A stretch of 64,000 nt of DNA, from NCBI GenBank assembly GCA_900314655.1, contig OMWC01000003.1, forward strand, positions 62,001 to 126,000, read 5' to 3'. The notes under the pieces were generated by a model. It searched no databases. It saw only the letters and a program-made list of their open reading frames with translations, and was not told where the DNA came from. Below, piece by piece: positions 26,577-34,710 of the stretch. Source of the DNA: an uncultured Prevotellaceae bacterium. GTDB lineage: Bacteria; Bacteroidota; Bacteroidia; Bacteroidales; Bacteroidaceae. Made by a program: the position numbers and the translations under genes. Numbering within the stretch: position 1 is the first letter of the stretch; the number at the start of each line of letters is the position of its first letter.

Positions 26577-28124
26577 TTATACCCCTCGTTCTGCCCAGTC
26601 GCCGCGGTCGAGCTGGCGGTAGGAGATGGCTTCGGCAAGATGGGAGGGGAGGACTTTTTCGGAGCCTTCAAGGTCGGCAATGGTGCGAGCTACCTTCAGG
26701 ATGCGGTTGTAGGCGCGAGCGGAGAGGTGGAGACGCTCCATGGCGGTACGGAGGAGACTGACGCCTGCCTCGTCAGGTTCAGCATACTGGTGAATCATGC
26801 GCTCGGTCATCTGGGCGTTGCAGTGGATGCCCTTCACGTTCTTGAAGCGTTCTTCCTGAATGGTGCGGGCTTTGATTACTCTTTCGCGGATGGTGGCGGA
26901 TGATTCGCCGGGGGCGGCTTGCGAGATGTCGCTGAAGGGTACGGGGGTGATTTCGCATTGAATATCGATGCGGTCCATCAAAGGCCCAGATATTTTATTC
27001 ATGTACCTCTGTATCATTCCTGGTGTGCAGACACAGTGGTGGGTGGGGTCGCCATAGTAGCCGCAGGGACAGGGGTTGCTGCTGGCTACGAACATGAAGG
27101 AGCAGGGATACTCTATCGTATATTTGGCGCGGCTGATGGTGATGTGGCGATCTTCGAGAGGCTGACGGAGCACCTCAAGAGTGGATTTGTTGAACTCAGG
27201 GAGTTCGTCGCAAAAGAGCACGCCATTGTGGGCCAGCGAAATTTCTCCTGGTTGTGGATTGCTGCCGCCGCCTACCAAAGCTACTTGTGAGATGGTGTGG
27301 TGGGGACTGCGGAAAGGCCGTTGGGAGATGAGGCTGCAGTTGCGTCCCAGTTTTCCGGCCACGGAGTGAATCTGGGTGGTTTCCAAACTTTCGGAGAGCG
27401 AGAGAGGGGGAAGAATGCTGGGCAGGCGCTTGGCCATCATGCTCTTGCCACTACCAGGAGGGCCTATCATGATCAGGTTGTGGCCGCCGGCAGCTGCTAC
27501 TTCGAGGGCGCGCTTCACGTTTTCCTGTCCGCGGACATCGGAGAAATCGAGCTCGTACTGACTTTGCTGCTCGTAGAATTCACGGCGGGTGTCAATCTCT
27601 GTGGGGTCAAAATGGGCGGTGCCGTTGAAGAAATTGATGACATCCGTCAGGGTTTCCATGCCATAGACTTTGATATTATTGACTACGGCGGCTTCGCGGA
27701 TGTTCTGTTTGGGTACGATGAGGCCAGTGAACTTCTCTTTACGTGCCTGGATGGCGATGGGAAGTGCACCGCGAATGGGTTGCAGGCGTCCGTCGAGTCC
27801 CAGTTCGCCTACGAGCATATAGTGAGGCAGTAGGTCGGGGATTATCTTTCCGTCTGCTGCCAGGATGCTGACGGCCAGCGGAAGATCGTAGCCAGAACCC
27901 TCTTTGCGGATATCGGCGGGGGAAAGTCCAACGGTAATGTCGGCTACGGGAAACTTGTAGCCTATATTGGTGAGAGCTGCTGCAATGCGGTCGCGGCTTT
28001 CCTTGACGGCGTTGTCGGGGAGTCCGGTGAGATGATAGAGCATACCGCGGGAGAGGCTTACTTCAACGGTGACGGTGGTGACCTCAAGACCGTTGACGGC
28101 AGCGCAAAATGTCTTGACTAGCAT
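26577..28124 (-). CDS. yifB: YifB/ComM-family Mg-chelatase-like AAA ATPase
   Basis: A 515-residue protein with an N-terminal Lon-S5-like domain (G-L-P-D-N-A-V-K-E-S-R-D-R at 35-47), a Walker A motif G-P-P-G-S-G-K-S at 221-228, and a Walker B around F-C-D-E-L-P-E-F. A zinc-like C-P-C-G-x-x-G...C-x-C insert and the C-terminal Mg_chelatase_C domain follow (H-L-S-A-R-A-Y-N-R-I-L-K-V-A-R-T-I-A-D-L). ComM, its best-studied relative, is a helicase that helps branch migration during natural transformation. Length and motifs are complete. Confidence 0.95.
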   Translation of the reverse strand: MLVKTFCAAVNGLEVTTVTVEVSLSRGMLYHLTGLPDNAVKESRDRIAAALTNIGYKFPVADITVGLSPADIRKEGSGYDLPLAVSILAADGKIIPDLLPHYMLVGELGLDGRLQPIRGALPIAIQARKEKFTGLIVPKQNIREAAVVNNIKVYGMETLTDVINFFNGTAHFDPTEIDTRREFYEQQSQYELDFSDVRGQENVKRALEVAAAGGHNLIMIGPPGSGKSMMAKRLPSILPPLSLSESLETTQIHSVAGKLGRNCSLISQRPFRSPHHTISQVALVGGGSNPQPGEISLAHNGVLFCDELPEFNKSTLEVLRQPLEDRHITISRAKYTIEYPCSFMFVASSNPCPCGYYGDPTHHCVCTPGMIQRYMNKISGPLMDRIDIQCEITPVPFSDISQAAPGESSATIRERVIKARTIQEERFKNVKGIHCNAQMTERMIHQYAEPDEAGVSLLRTAMERLHLSARAYNRILKVARTIADLEGSEKVLPSHLAEAISYRQLDRGDWAERGV

Positions 28125-28146
28125 AGGGGTATAGGTTAGTATGTGT

Positions 28147-29217
28147 TTACTTCAGCAATTGCTCAAGGCGCTCGATGAGGTCGTGGGTGTTGAGCCCGTG
28201 GTCGAGGATGCGTCCTTCGCGGCTGACGATGATATTGTCGGGGATATGGGTGATTCCTAACTGTGTCATCAGTGGGGATTCGAACATGTGTCCATCACAG
28301 ACTACGGGAGTGGTGACGGTGTCGCGCTTCATGGCGCGGATACACTCCTGCTTGCTGGCATCTGCGCTGATGCCTACGAGGTTGAGTTTGCTAGGATACT
28401 TACGGGCGATGCGTCGCAATTGGCGTTGCTGTTCCTGGCTTTCGTAGCTCCAGCTGGCCCAGGTATAGATGACGGAAAGAGAACCGCTAAGGTTGGCGTT
28501 GGTGACGGGACGTCCGTTGATGTCGGAACCTGAGAAACGCGGTACCTTCTGATCTTTTGCCGTGGCTTTGCTCTTGGCAAGGTCGGTCTCAAGACGAGTG
28601 AGGGCGGTATTATCCTTCTGCTTGCTCTTGATGAGTGAGAGCAGTTGGTCGGCGCGTTTGTAGTCAGGTTTGTCGGTAAGGATGAAGTAACGGCGCAACA
28701 GATAAAGGCTGACGGGAGAGTTGGGGTTGTCCTCAATGAAGGTGGCAGCGTGCTGCTGTTCCTCAGCGGGTGAGATCTTGGAGATCTGCATGCGGAACTT
28801 TGTGAGAAGTTCGTTAGCCTTAGTGCCTTTTACCTTGAGTTCGCGCAGATGGGAGGCATCGCCGTCGAGACTGACGGACTGTCCTTCTTCGGCGAAGATA
28901 GGTTGCTCAGAAAAATTGGGGAAAACGAGCATGAGAGTGCCGCTGGAGGTGCAGGGTATCTCATGGCTGAATCGTCCGCCGTTGAGTCGAATGGTGTCGA
29001 TGCCGGGGATGATTCCATCGGGGCTATATAGATAGAATTCTCCCTGATTCATCTTCAGGAAGTGGCCTTCGAGCTTGAAATAACCATCGCGGGAGCCGCA
29101 GGAGGAAAGAGTGAAGAGTGAAGAGTGAAGAGAGAAGAATAATGCGGCAGCCATCAGGCCACGCAATTTGCGCGCCCTGCACTTTACTCGTCGTTGTATG
29201 GATTCTTCACTCTTCAC
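28147..29217 (-). CDS. Thioredoxin-fold lipoprotein lacking CxxC
   Basis: This protein of up to 356 residues has a lipobox L-S-S-C (Cys40 of the long form), an N-terminal DUF4369-like beta domain (F-K-L-E-G-H-F) and a C-terminal TlpA/AhpC-like thioredoxin fold (S-V-I-Y-T-W-A-S-W-S-Y-E-S). The usual W-C-x-x-C is replaced by W-S-Y-E-S, so it cannot act as a classical disulphide reductase. The first 21 residues are unusual; an ATG at 29154 is an alternative start. It is ten bases downstream of the TPR lipoprotein gene, so they form an operon. Confidence 0.75.
   Translation of the reverse strand: MKSEESIQRRVKCRARKLRGLMAAALFFSLHSSLFTLSSCGSRDGYFKLEGHFLKMNQGEFYLYSPDGIIPGIDTIRLNGGRFSHEIPCTSSGTLMLVFPNFSEQPIFAEEGQSVSLDGDASHLRELKVKGTKANELLTKFRMQISKISPAEEQQHAATFIEDNPNSPVSLYLLRRYFILTDKPDYKRADQLLSLIKSKQKDNTALTRLETDLAKSKATAKDQKVPRFSGSDINGRPVTNANLSGSLSVIYTWASWSYESQEQQRQLRRIARKYPSKLNLVGISADASKQECIRAMKRDTVTTPVVCDGHMFESPLMTQLGITHIPDNIIVSREGRILDHGLNTHDLIERLEQLLK
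29092..29139. repeat. Lipobox-encoding module with GTGAAGA simple repeat
   Basis: On the plus strand GGAGCCGCAGGAGGA, then A, then AGAGTGAAGA, continuing with further GTGAAGA units. The first 26 bases match 31655-31680 with one mismatch. On the minus strand both encode the lipobox residues F-T-L-S-S-C-G-S in two unrelated lipoproteins. Confidence 0.7.
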
Positions 29218-29227
29218 TCTTAACTCT

Positions 29228-30907
29228 TCACTTATTTACGCGGATGAGCTCCATGTCCTTCTTGGCATAATCCTTCAGGGATGGATCTTTCTGGAAGGCG
29301 CTGCGCAGGAAGGATTCTGCCACGTCGAAGTTGCCTTGGCGGGCGTTGACGATGGCGGAGAGATAGTCGGTCATGCCGTCTTTCTTCTCCACGTTGCGCA
29401 GGATGACGCTGGCCGTGGTGTAGTTCTTGTTGAGGAGTTCAGCCAGTGCGCTGCTGTTGTTGAAGGAATCCTTCAGGTTCTCGGCAGCCTCGGCATAGTT
29501 ACCCTTGGCAATGTTCAGATTGCCGAGGGCTTCGCCTACCTGCTTGGCTCCGGTAGCCTTGGCAATGAGGTATTCGGCATCTTCGATGTTACCGTCCTTG
29601 AGGGCCATGAGGCCAAGGTTAGCATAGGCTTCGGGAATGGCTTTCTTCGAGCCGGCGATGTCCTGGAAGTATTTGGCAGCTGCGGAGTAGTTGCCTTTAT
29701 TGAACTCGATGACGCCTACGTTGTTGGAGGCGCGCTTGTCGTCGGGATAGATTTCGGCAGCCTTCTTGTAGATGGCTTCCTTGGCATCAGCATCACTCTC
29801 AAGACCGGCGGCATAGAGGAGCTCCTCGATGTTGAGCTGTGTGGGGTCGCTCTTGTACTGGTCTTTGATCTGCTGGTCGCTACGGCCTACCACCTCATAG
29901 TTGATAATCATGCGGGAGCGGCGAAGTTCGGGCAGGATGCCGTCGGCAAGCTCGCGGAAACCTTCGCTCATGTTGCGGATCTGCTGCTCGCGCTCATAGG
30001 GGTCTTCATACATAGAGAGCACGCGGAGGATGACATCTTTATCCTGTATGTTGCTGGCCTGTACAAGTTTCTCGAAGCCTTCCCAGTCTTCAGCGGTGTA
30101 GCCGCCCACGATGTTGGCGCTCATGCCTTCGCTGAAGAGCTGCTGGTTGACATAGTCTTCGGAAGCAAACTGACGGCGGTTGGCGAGGTCATCGTTGAGC
30201 AGGAGTCCGCCTTCTGGTGAAGCGTAGGCCTGAATCTCCACGTCTTTGAGGTTGAGCTTTTCGTGCTCACGGTTGATTTTCTTCAGCATAGCCACGAACT
30301 CCTTGACGGAATTGGTCTGGAGCTCGCTCTTGCGCAGATTGGCCTGGTTGATGAGGAACTTGACCTGTGCCTCTTGCTTCTGGGCGGTGACGCGCTGGAA
30401 GGAGTCGGGGGCAAGGCAGGCTCCACCGTTGAGCATAGTCTTCTTGTAGAGTTCAGAGGTGGCGATGACACCGTTGGCAATCTTCACGGCAGGAATTTTC
30501 ACCTTCTTCTTGCCCACTTTGGCATCGAAGGCCATATACATTTCGCTCTGAAGCATCTCGGGCACGTACTTGAACTGGCTCTTGATGGTGTAGATGCCAC
30601 CAAACTTATAGCTGATACGCTGGTCGTTGCCCATCACCTTTTCGCCCTGGAAAGCGGTGGCGGTGCTGCGTGCCACCTGCCCGTTGCCGTAATGAAGTTC
30701 GGGGATGACGCTGACGACGGCTTTCTTGTTCATGTACTTAGCTGGGAATTTGCCATAGACGGTGGCTGTGACGAGTCCGCCCTGTGTCTCGAGAGGACTT
30801 GGGGTTACGTCGAAGTTATTGGCAGCCAAAGGACCCATTCCGGAGGAACAGGATGTGAGTGCCAAGAAAGATGCTGCTGATAAAAAAGCGATTAGAGTTC
30901 TGCGCAT
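29228..30907 (-). CDS. Large TPR/OmpA-like lipoprotein
   Basis: This 559-residue protein has a lipobox (A-L-T-S-C20). It then has beta-rich domains (about 30-170), an OmpA-like segment with V-E-I-Q-A-Y-A-S-P-E-G and L-A-N-R-R-Q-F-A (about 225-250), and a TPR array (about 345-530). OmpA-like domains hold peptidoglycan and TPRs hold protein partners, so an envelope scaffold is the best guess. A tRNA-Leu lies 22 bases upstream on the same strand. Confidence 0.75.
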   Translation of the reverse strand: MRRTLIAFLSAASFLALTSCSSGMGPLAANNFDVTPSPLETQGGLVTATVYGKFPAKYMNKKAVVSVIPELHYGNGQVARSTATAFQGEKVMGNDQRISYKFGGIYTIKSQFKYVPEMLQSEMYMAFDAKVGKKKVKIPAVKIANGVIATSELYKKTMLNGGACLAPDSFQRVTAQKQEAQVKFLINQANLRKSELQTNSVKEFVAMLKKINREHEKLNLKDVEIQAYASPEGGLLLNDDLANRRQFASEDYVNQQLFSEGMSANIVGGYTAEDWEGFEKLVQASNIQDKDVILRVLSMYEDPYEREQQIRNMSEGFRELADGILPELRRSRMIINYEVVGRSDQQIKDQYKSDPTQLNIEELLYAAGLESDADAKEAIYKKAAEIYPDDKRASNNVGVIEFNKGNYSAAAKYFQDIAGSKKAIPEAYANLGLMALKDGNIEDAEYLIAKATGAKQVGEALGNLNIAKGNYAEAAENLKDSFNNSSALAELLNKNYTTASVILRNVEKKDGMTDYLSAIVNARQGNFDVAESFLRSAFQKDPSLKDYAKKDMELIRVNK

Positions 30908-30929
30908 AATAAAAAAAGATTTTAAGGGG

Positions 30930-31015
30930 TGCCGCGAGCGGGACTCGAACCCGCACAGCCATCACTGGCCAAGGGATTTTAAGTCCCTCGTGTCTACCAA
31001 TTCCACCATCACGGC
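30930..31015 (-). tRNA. tRNA-Leu (anticodon TAA)
   Basis: An 86-base type II tRNA on the minus strand. GCCGTGA pairs with TCGCGGC (acceptor), the anticodon loop is CTTAAAA (anticodon TAA), there is a long variable arm and the T arm is GCGGG-TTCGAGT-CCCGC. The discriminator base is A. It lies 22 bases upstream of a lipoprotein gene. Confidence 0.95.
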
Positions 31016-31162
31016 GCGGTTTTGCGAATGCAAAGGTACGAAAAAGTTAGAATTAGGAGTTAGGAGTTAGGAGTTATCCTTTGTTGATTAAGTTTTTTTA
31101 ATATTTCAATCCTCTATCCTTCCTCTTAAATCCTTAATCCTTAAACCTCCATCTTTCATCTT

Positions 31163-31774
31163 TTAATAAAAATGATTATTGACGACGAGAACGGCAGGCT
31201 GGCCGCTGAAGGTGGCAAAATAGCGTTCGAGGCGTCCGCCTTGCGGGGAAAGTCCGTTGTTGGTGAGGTCGTATTTGTGCTGGCAATGGCTGCAGCTGGC
31301 GATGCCTGCGGTATTGATGGAAAGTAGGTGAAGGAGTTTGCTGTTGTCATAGCAGTTGGCACAACAGGCGTCGTAGCAATAAAGGGTGCCGTCGAATCCG
31401 CCGTAGCCCACGATGATACCTGTCTCGTTGTTGATGCCCAAGGCAATAGGGTACTGCATTTCGCGAGCGGTGAGTGTGACGATGCTGCTGGCTCCCTGAT
31501 TGTTCTGGAAGTTGAGGTGCGAGGGTTTGCTCACGTAGATGCGACAGAAGATGTTGGAGGATACTCCCGTGAGGGCAGCGCCGATGGTCTGGTCCAGATG
31601 GATGGAGTTGTCAAAGCGCAGATAGGCCGAATGGCTGCTATACTCGTTCTCGATGGAGCCGCAGGAGGATAGAGTGAAGAGGAAGAAGACCCACCCCCAG
31701 CCCTCCCTATATGGAGGGAGCAGATACTTTTTGAGGCGGGAATAGAGAGTATGGCTGTTCATCTTTAATTTCAT
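31163..31774 (-). CDS. Rieske-like lipoprotein with four cysteines in place of Cys/His ligands
   Basis: A 203-residue lipoprotein (L-S-S-C38) with a C-terminal Rieske-like fold. The layout L-Y-C-Y-D...C-x-H-C-x-H-K-Y-D-L...G-x-x-L follows Rieske boxes 1 and 2, but box 1 reads C138-A-N-C141 and box 2 C161-S-H-C164-Q-H166. This gives two CxxC pairs rather than the usual CxH...CxxH, so it may hold zinc or an iron site of rubredoxin type. Part of the signal peptide (L-L-P-P-Y-R-E-G-W-G-W-V) is encoded by a palindromic repeat. The ATG overlaps the argH stop by four bases; an ATG at 31762 is an alternative. Confidence 0.65.
   Translation of the reverse strand: MKLKMNSHTLYSRLKKYLLPPYREGWGWVFFLFTLSSCGSIENEYSSHSAYLRFDNSIHLDQTIGAALTGVSSNIFCRIYVSKPSHLNFQNNQGASSIVTLTAREMQYPIALGINNETGIIVGYGGFDGTLYCYDACCANCYDNSKLLHLLSINTAGIASCSHCQHKYDLTNNGLSPQGGRLERYFATFSGQPAVLVVNNHFY
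31655..31680. repeat. Lipobox-encoding module, second copy
   Basis: Matches 29092-29117 with one mismatch (T for A) and encodes F-T-L-S-S-C-G-S in the Rieske-like lipoprotein. Confidence 0.7.
31688..31720. repeat. GC-rich palindromic element inside a signal peptide
   Basis: GACCCACCCCCAGCCCTCCC, then TATATG, then GAGGGAG. On the minus strand it is read in frame and encodes L-P-P-Y-R-E-G-W-G-W-V in the lipoprotein signal peptide. An inverted copy lies 58 bases away at 31779-31813. Confidence 0.8.
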
Positions 31775-33147
31775 TTTACTCCCCTCCCTATAGGGAGGGG
31801 CTGGGGGTGGGTCTTTGTCTCTGTTAGTTTTTTCTCTGCTTCTCTTATCCTCTCGAAGTGGAACTCTGAGAGCGTGTGGTTCATGAGAGCCTCAATCTTG
31901 TCGTTGCAGAGGTTGCCGATGCTGCCTTCGTGGGTGTGGTGGATATGGTGGTCGGCCTTGAACGTGCCGGCTTCAATATCGAGGCCCACTTTCTTGTAGG
32001 CATCGCGGAATGGCATGCCGTTGGCAGCCAGACGATTCACCTCCTCCACGGAGAATATCGGGTCGTACATGGGATTGTCGAGGATATGCTTGTTGACCTC
32101 CATCTTATTAATAATGTAGGCCGTCATCTGCAGACAGTCTTTCAGTTCGTCGAAGGCTGGCAGAAATACCTCCTTGATAATCTGCAGGTCGCGGAAATAG
32201 CCCACGGGCAGGTTGTTCATGATGAGCATAATCTGCTGGGGCAGTCCTTGAATCTTGTTCGATTTGGCACGTATCAACTCAAATACGTCGGGATTCTTCT
32301 TGTGGGGCATGATACTGGAGCCCGTCGTGCATTCCTTGGGCAGCTTCACGAAGGAGAAGTTCTGAGAGTTGAACAGGCAGGCATCGAAGGCCAGCTTTGC
32401 CAATGTTCCCGCGATGGTAGCCATGGCGAAAGCCACGTTGCGCTCCATCTTGCCGCGGCCCATCTGGGCATATACCACGTTGTAGTCCATGGAGTCGAAG
32501 CCCAGCAGGTCGGTAGTCATCTGGCGGTTCAGGGGGAACGATGAGCCATAGCCTGCAGCAGATCCCAGAGGATTGCGGTTGGTCATGCGGTAGGCAGCCT
32601 GCAGGAAGAGCATATCGTCGGCCAACGACTCGGCGTAGGCCCCGAACCAAAGTCCGAAACTGGAGGGCATGGCCACCTGCAGATGTGTGTAGCCGGGCAT
32701 CAGGATGTCCTTGTATTGGTTGCTCTTCTGGATGAGTTCGTCAAAGAGCACCTTCACGCCCTCGGCAATCTCCATGAGTTCGTGGCGGGTGAAGAGTTTC
32801 AGGTCGATGAGCACCTGATCGTTACGTGAGCGTCCGGAGTGGATTTTCTTACCCATGTCGCCGAGTTTCTGCGTCAGCATCAGTTCCACCTGCGAGTGCA
32901 CGTCTTCGATGCCGTCTTCGATCACAAACTCGCCGCGCTCGCATATCTGGTAGATATTTCTCAGTTCGGCCAGCAGTTGGGTGAGCTCTTCCTTCTCCAG
33001 CAGTCCGATACTCTCGAGCATGGTGATATGTGCCATGGAACCGAGCACGTCGTATTTAGCCAGATAGAGGTCCATCTCGCGGTCTCTTCCCACGGTGAAG
33101 CGGTCAATTTCCTTGTTCACCTCATAGTTTTTTTCCCACAGTTTCAT
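31771..33147 (-). CDS. argH: Argininosuccinate lyase
   Basis: This 458-residue enzyme splits argininosuccinate into arginine and fumarate in arginine synthesis. The fumarase-family signature G-S-S-I-M-P-H-K-K-N-P and the segment H-S-G-R-S-R-N-D-Q are intact. The start M-K-L-W-E-K-N-Y was chosen over an in-frame ATG at 33207, because the extra 20 residues are low-complexity. The last 16 residues (after about E-A-E-K-K-L) are encoded by the palindromic element at 31779-31813 and are not part of the usual family end. It sits downstream of pyrE and an SRPBCC gene. Confidence 0.97.
   Translation of the reverse strand: MKLWEKNYEVNKEIDRFTVGRDREMDLYLAKYDVLGSMAHITMLESIGLLEKEELTQLLAELRNIYQICERGEFVIEDGIEDVHSQVELMLTQKLGDMGKKIHSGRSRNDQVLIDLKLFTRHELMEIAEGVKVLFDELIQKSNQYKDILMPGYTHLQVAMPSSFGLWFGAYAESLADDMLFLQAAYRMTNRNPLGSAAGYGSSFPLNRQMTTDLLGFDSMDYNVVYAQMGRGKMERNVAFAMATIAGTLAKLAFDACLFNSQNFSFVKLPKECTTGSSIMPHKKNPDVFELIRAKSNKIQGLPQQIMLIMNNLPVGYFRDLQIIKEVFLPAFDELKDCLQMTAYIINKMEVNKHILDNPMYDPIFSVEEVNRLAANGMPFRDAYKKVGLDIEAGTFKADHHIHHTHEGSIGNLCNDKIEALMNHTLSEFHFERIREAEKKLTETKTHPQPLPIGRGVK
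31779..31813. repeat. GC-rich palindromic element supplying the ArgH C-terminus
   Basis: CTCCCCTCCC, TATA, GGGAGGGGCTGGGGGTGGGTC. On the minus strand it encodes the tail K-T-H-P-Q-P-L-P-I-G-R-G-V-K of ArgH just before the stop codon. Confidence 0.85.
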
Positions 33148-33230
33148 TGTTCTTGAGTTTTTGGGTGTTGAGTTTTTTGAGTTTCTCAGGTATAATTCCT
33201 CATTCACTCATGTTCTCAATTTTTTCATTC

Positions 33231-33650
33231 TTATTCCGAGTCGTATGGAATCATTGCCAGCATATCGGCAATCTTCTCCAGGCCCTCTTGCAGGGGCTTG
33301 CTGATCATGCCTTTGATGAAGGGATTGATGTCTGCCTTGATGGTCAGTTTCATCTTGCTGCTGGTCTCCGATGTGGGCAGCAGCTGAATCCACAGGTTGA
33401 AAGGCATGGGCGACTGCACGGTCTCGAACTTGATGGTCTTGGGCTCTTCGCGCTCAATGATCTGCAATTGGATCTTGCCCACGGGAGCCACGGAGATGCT
33501 GATGCTGTCGGTGGTGAACTCCAGGTCCTGTGCTTTATCCTCGGGCAGGTGGTCTTTTACCTTTTCAATATTGCTGAGGTCACTCAGTTTCTCATACACA
33601 CTTTGCTGTGCATACGGTATCTGCTTGACACTACTTTCGAATTTTGACAT
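33231..33650 (-). CDS. SRPBCC-fold (START-like) protein
   Basis: This 139-residue protein follows the helix-grip SRPBCC pattern: S-S-V-K-Q-I-P-Y-A-Q-Q-S-V-Y-E-K-L-S-D-L-x-N at the start, beta strands with I-S-I-S-V-A-P-V-G-K-I-Q-L-Q-I-I-E in the middle, and a long C-terminal helix (I-S-K-P-L-Q-E-G-L-E-K-I-A-D-M-L). Such proteins bind lipid-like ligands or help ring closure. It lies between pyrE and argH; the ligand is unknown. Confidence 0.8.
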   Translation of the reverse strand: MSKFESSVKQIPYAQQSVYEKLSDLSNIEKVKDHLPEDKAQDLEFTTDSISISVAPVGKIQLQIIEREEPKTIKFETVQSPMPFNLWIQLLPTSETSSKMKLTIKADINPFIKGMISKPLQEGLEKIADMLAMIPYDSE

Positions 33651-33678
33651 GGTCGTTTGGTCGTTTAAAGATTTAAAA

Positions 33679-33712
33679 CTCCCTCCCTAAACAGGGAGGG
33701 CAGGGGTGGGTC
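33679..33712. repeat. GC-rich palindromic element between pyrE and the SRPBCC gene
   Basis: CTCCCTCCC, TAAACA, GGGAGGGCAGGGGTGGGTC. Intergenic copy of the element family. Confidence 0.85.
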
Positions 33713-33719
33713 TTCTCTT

Positions 33720-34352
33720 TTATCCGTTCCAATGAGCAGGATCCTTGCGCCATTCGTGGAGCAATTCCACGTCGGCCTCGGCAATATAGCCCGTCTCCAA
33801 AGCCTCGGCTACCACATGCTCGTAGTCGGTCAGCGTGACAAGTTCCACATTGGCATCCTTGAAAGCCTTCTTGGCCACGGGGAAACCATAGGTGTAGCTG
33901 GCCACCATGCCAATCACTTCGCAACCGTTGTTGCGGATGGCCTCCACGGCTTTCAGCGAAGAACCGCCCGTAGAGATGAGGTCTTCAATCACTACCACCT
34001 TCATGCCCGGCTTCAGTTCGCCCTCGATGAGGTTTTCCAGTCCGTGATCCTTTGGCTTCGAACGCACATAGACGAACGGCAGGTTCAATGCATCGGCCAC
34101 CAGCGCACCCTGAGGAATGGCACCTGTTGCCACACCGGCGATAGCTTCCACCTCAGGAAACTTTTCCAGGATGACGTGAACAATCTCCAGTTTCACGTAG
34201 TTGCGAAGCTCGGGGTAGGAGAGCGTCTTGCGGTTGTCACAGTAGAAAGGTGATTTCCAGCCGCTGGCCCATGTGAAGGGATTGGCAGGCTGCAACTTGA
34301 TGGCTTTGATTTTCAACAGTTTTGATGCGAATGCTTTCTTTGATGTATCCAT
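33720..34352 (-). CDS. pyrE: Orotate phosphoribosyltransferase
   Basis: This 210-residue enzyme joins orotate to PRPP in pyrimidine synthesis. The PRPP-binding loop V-V-V-I-E-D-L-I-S-T-G-G-S-S and the orotate-binding W-A-S-G-W-K-S-P-F-Y-C-D are present. The start M-D-T-S-K-K-A-F at 34352 was preferred over an ATG 30 bases upstream, because the homologous protein begins there. A -7 box lies 28 bases upstream. The SRPBCC and argH genes follow on the same strand. Confidence 0.97.
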   Translation of the reverse strand: MDTSKKAFASKLLKIKAIKLQPANPFTWASGWKSPFYCDNRKTLSYPELRNYVKLEIVHVILEKFPEVEAIAGVATGAIPQGALVADALNLPFVYVRSKPKDHGLENLIEGELKPGMKVVVIEDLISTGGSSLKAVEAIRNNGCEVIGMVASYTYGFPVAKKAFKDANVELVTLTDYEHVVAEALETGYIAEADVELLHEWRKDPAHWNG

Positions 34353-34379
34353 AATCTTATAGAATTCTATTATTGGATG

Positions 34380-34387
34380 CAAAGGTA
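34380..34387 (-). promoter_or_regulatory. -7 box of pyrE
   Basis: Minus-strand TACCTTTG followed by CATCC, about 28 bases before the pyrE start at 34352. Confidence 0.65.
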
Positions 34388-34710
34388 TGAAATATTTGGG
34401 AATTATCGGCTCTTGAACCAGAATTATTTAATGGAAACGTTGTCCTTTTTTGATTTATTTCGTATCTTTTGGATGAAATCATAAACCTTTGAGGGATTTT
34501 CGTCTTTAGTCCTTTTGAGATTCTTCGAATATTGAAAAGATTATAACCCCATTTTTAAAATGGTCGAAATTGACCACTTTAGAATGCAGGCTGACTTAAA
34601 CGCTTTTACGCTTCAACAAATGAAGGTATTGGAAGGGGAATAAGAAATATATTGAAATATGCCTTTCGGGATTTGCTATGGGGGTGGATAGAACCTGATG
34701 TGAGCTTTTA
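34388..34710. other. Gap between pyrE and the CoiA-like gene, with small inverted repeats
   Basis: No gene is seen. CCATTTTTAAAATGG (34551-34565) and TGGTC-n6-GACCA (34562-34577) form adjoining small inverted repeats that could be a protein-binding site or a decayed terminator. AT-rich overall. Confidence 0.4.

Noticed and set aside
33148..33207. A 20-residue N-terminal extension of ArgH
   Set aside because: Low-complexity Asn/Ser/Lys residues not found in the family; the M-K-L-W-E-K start fits better.
34551..34577. Small inverted repeats near pyrE as an attenuator
   Set aside because: They are upstream of the pyrE promoter box rather than in its leader, and no T-run follows.
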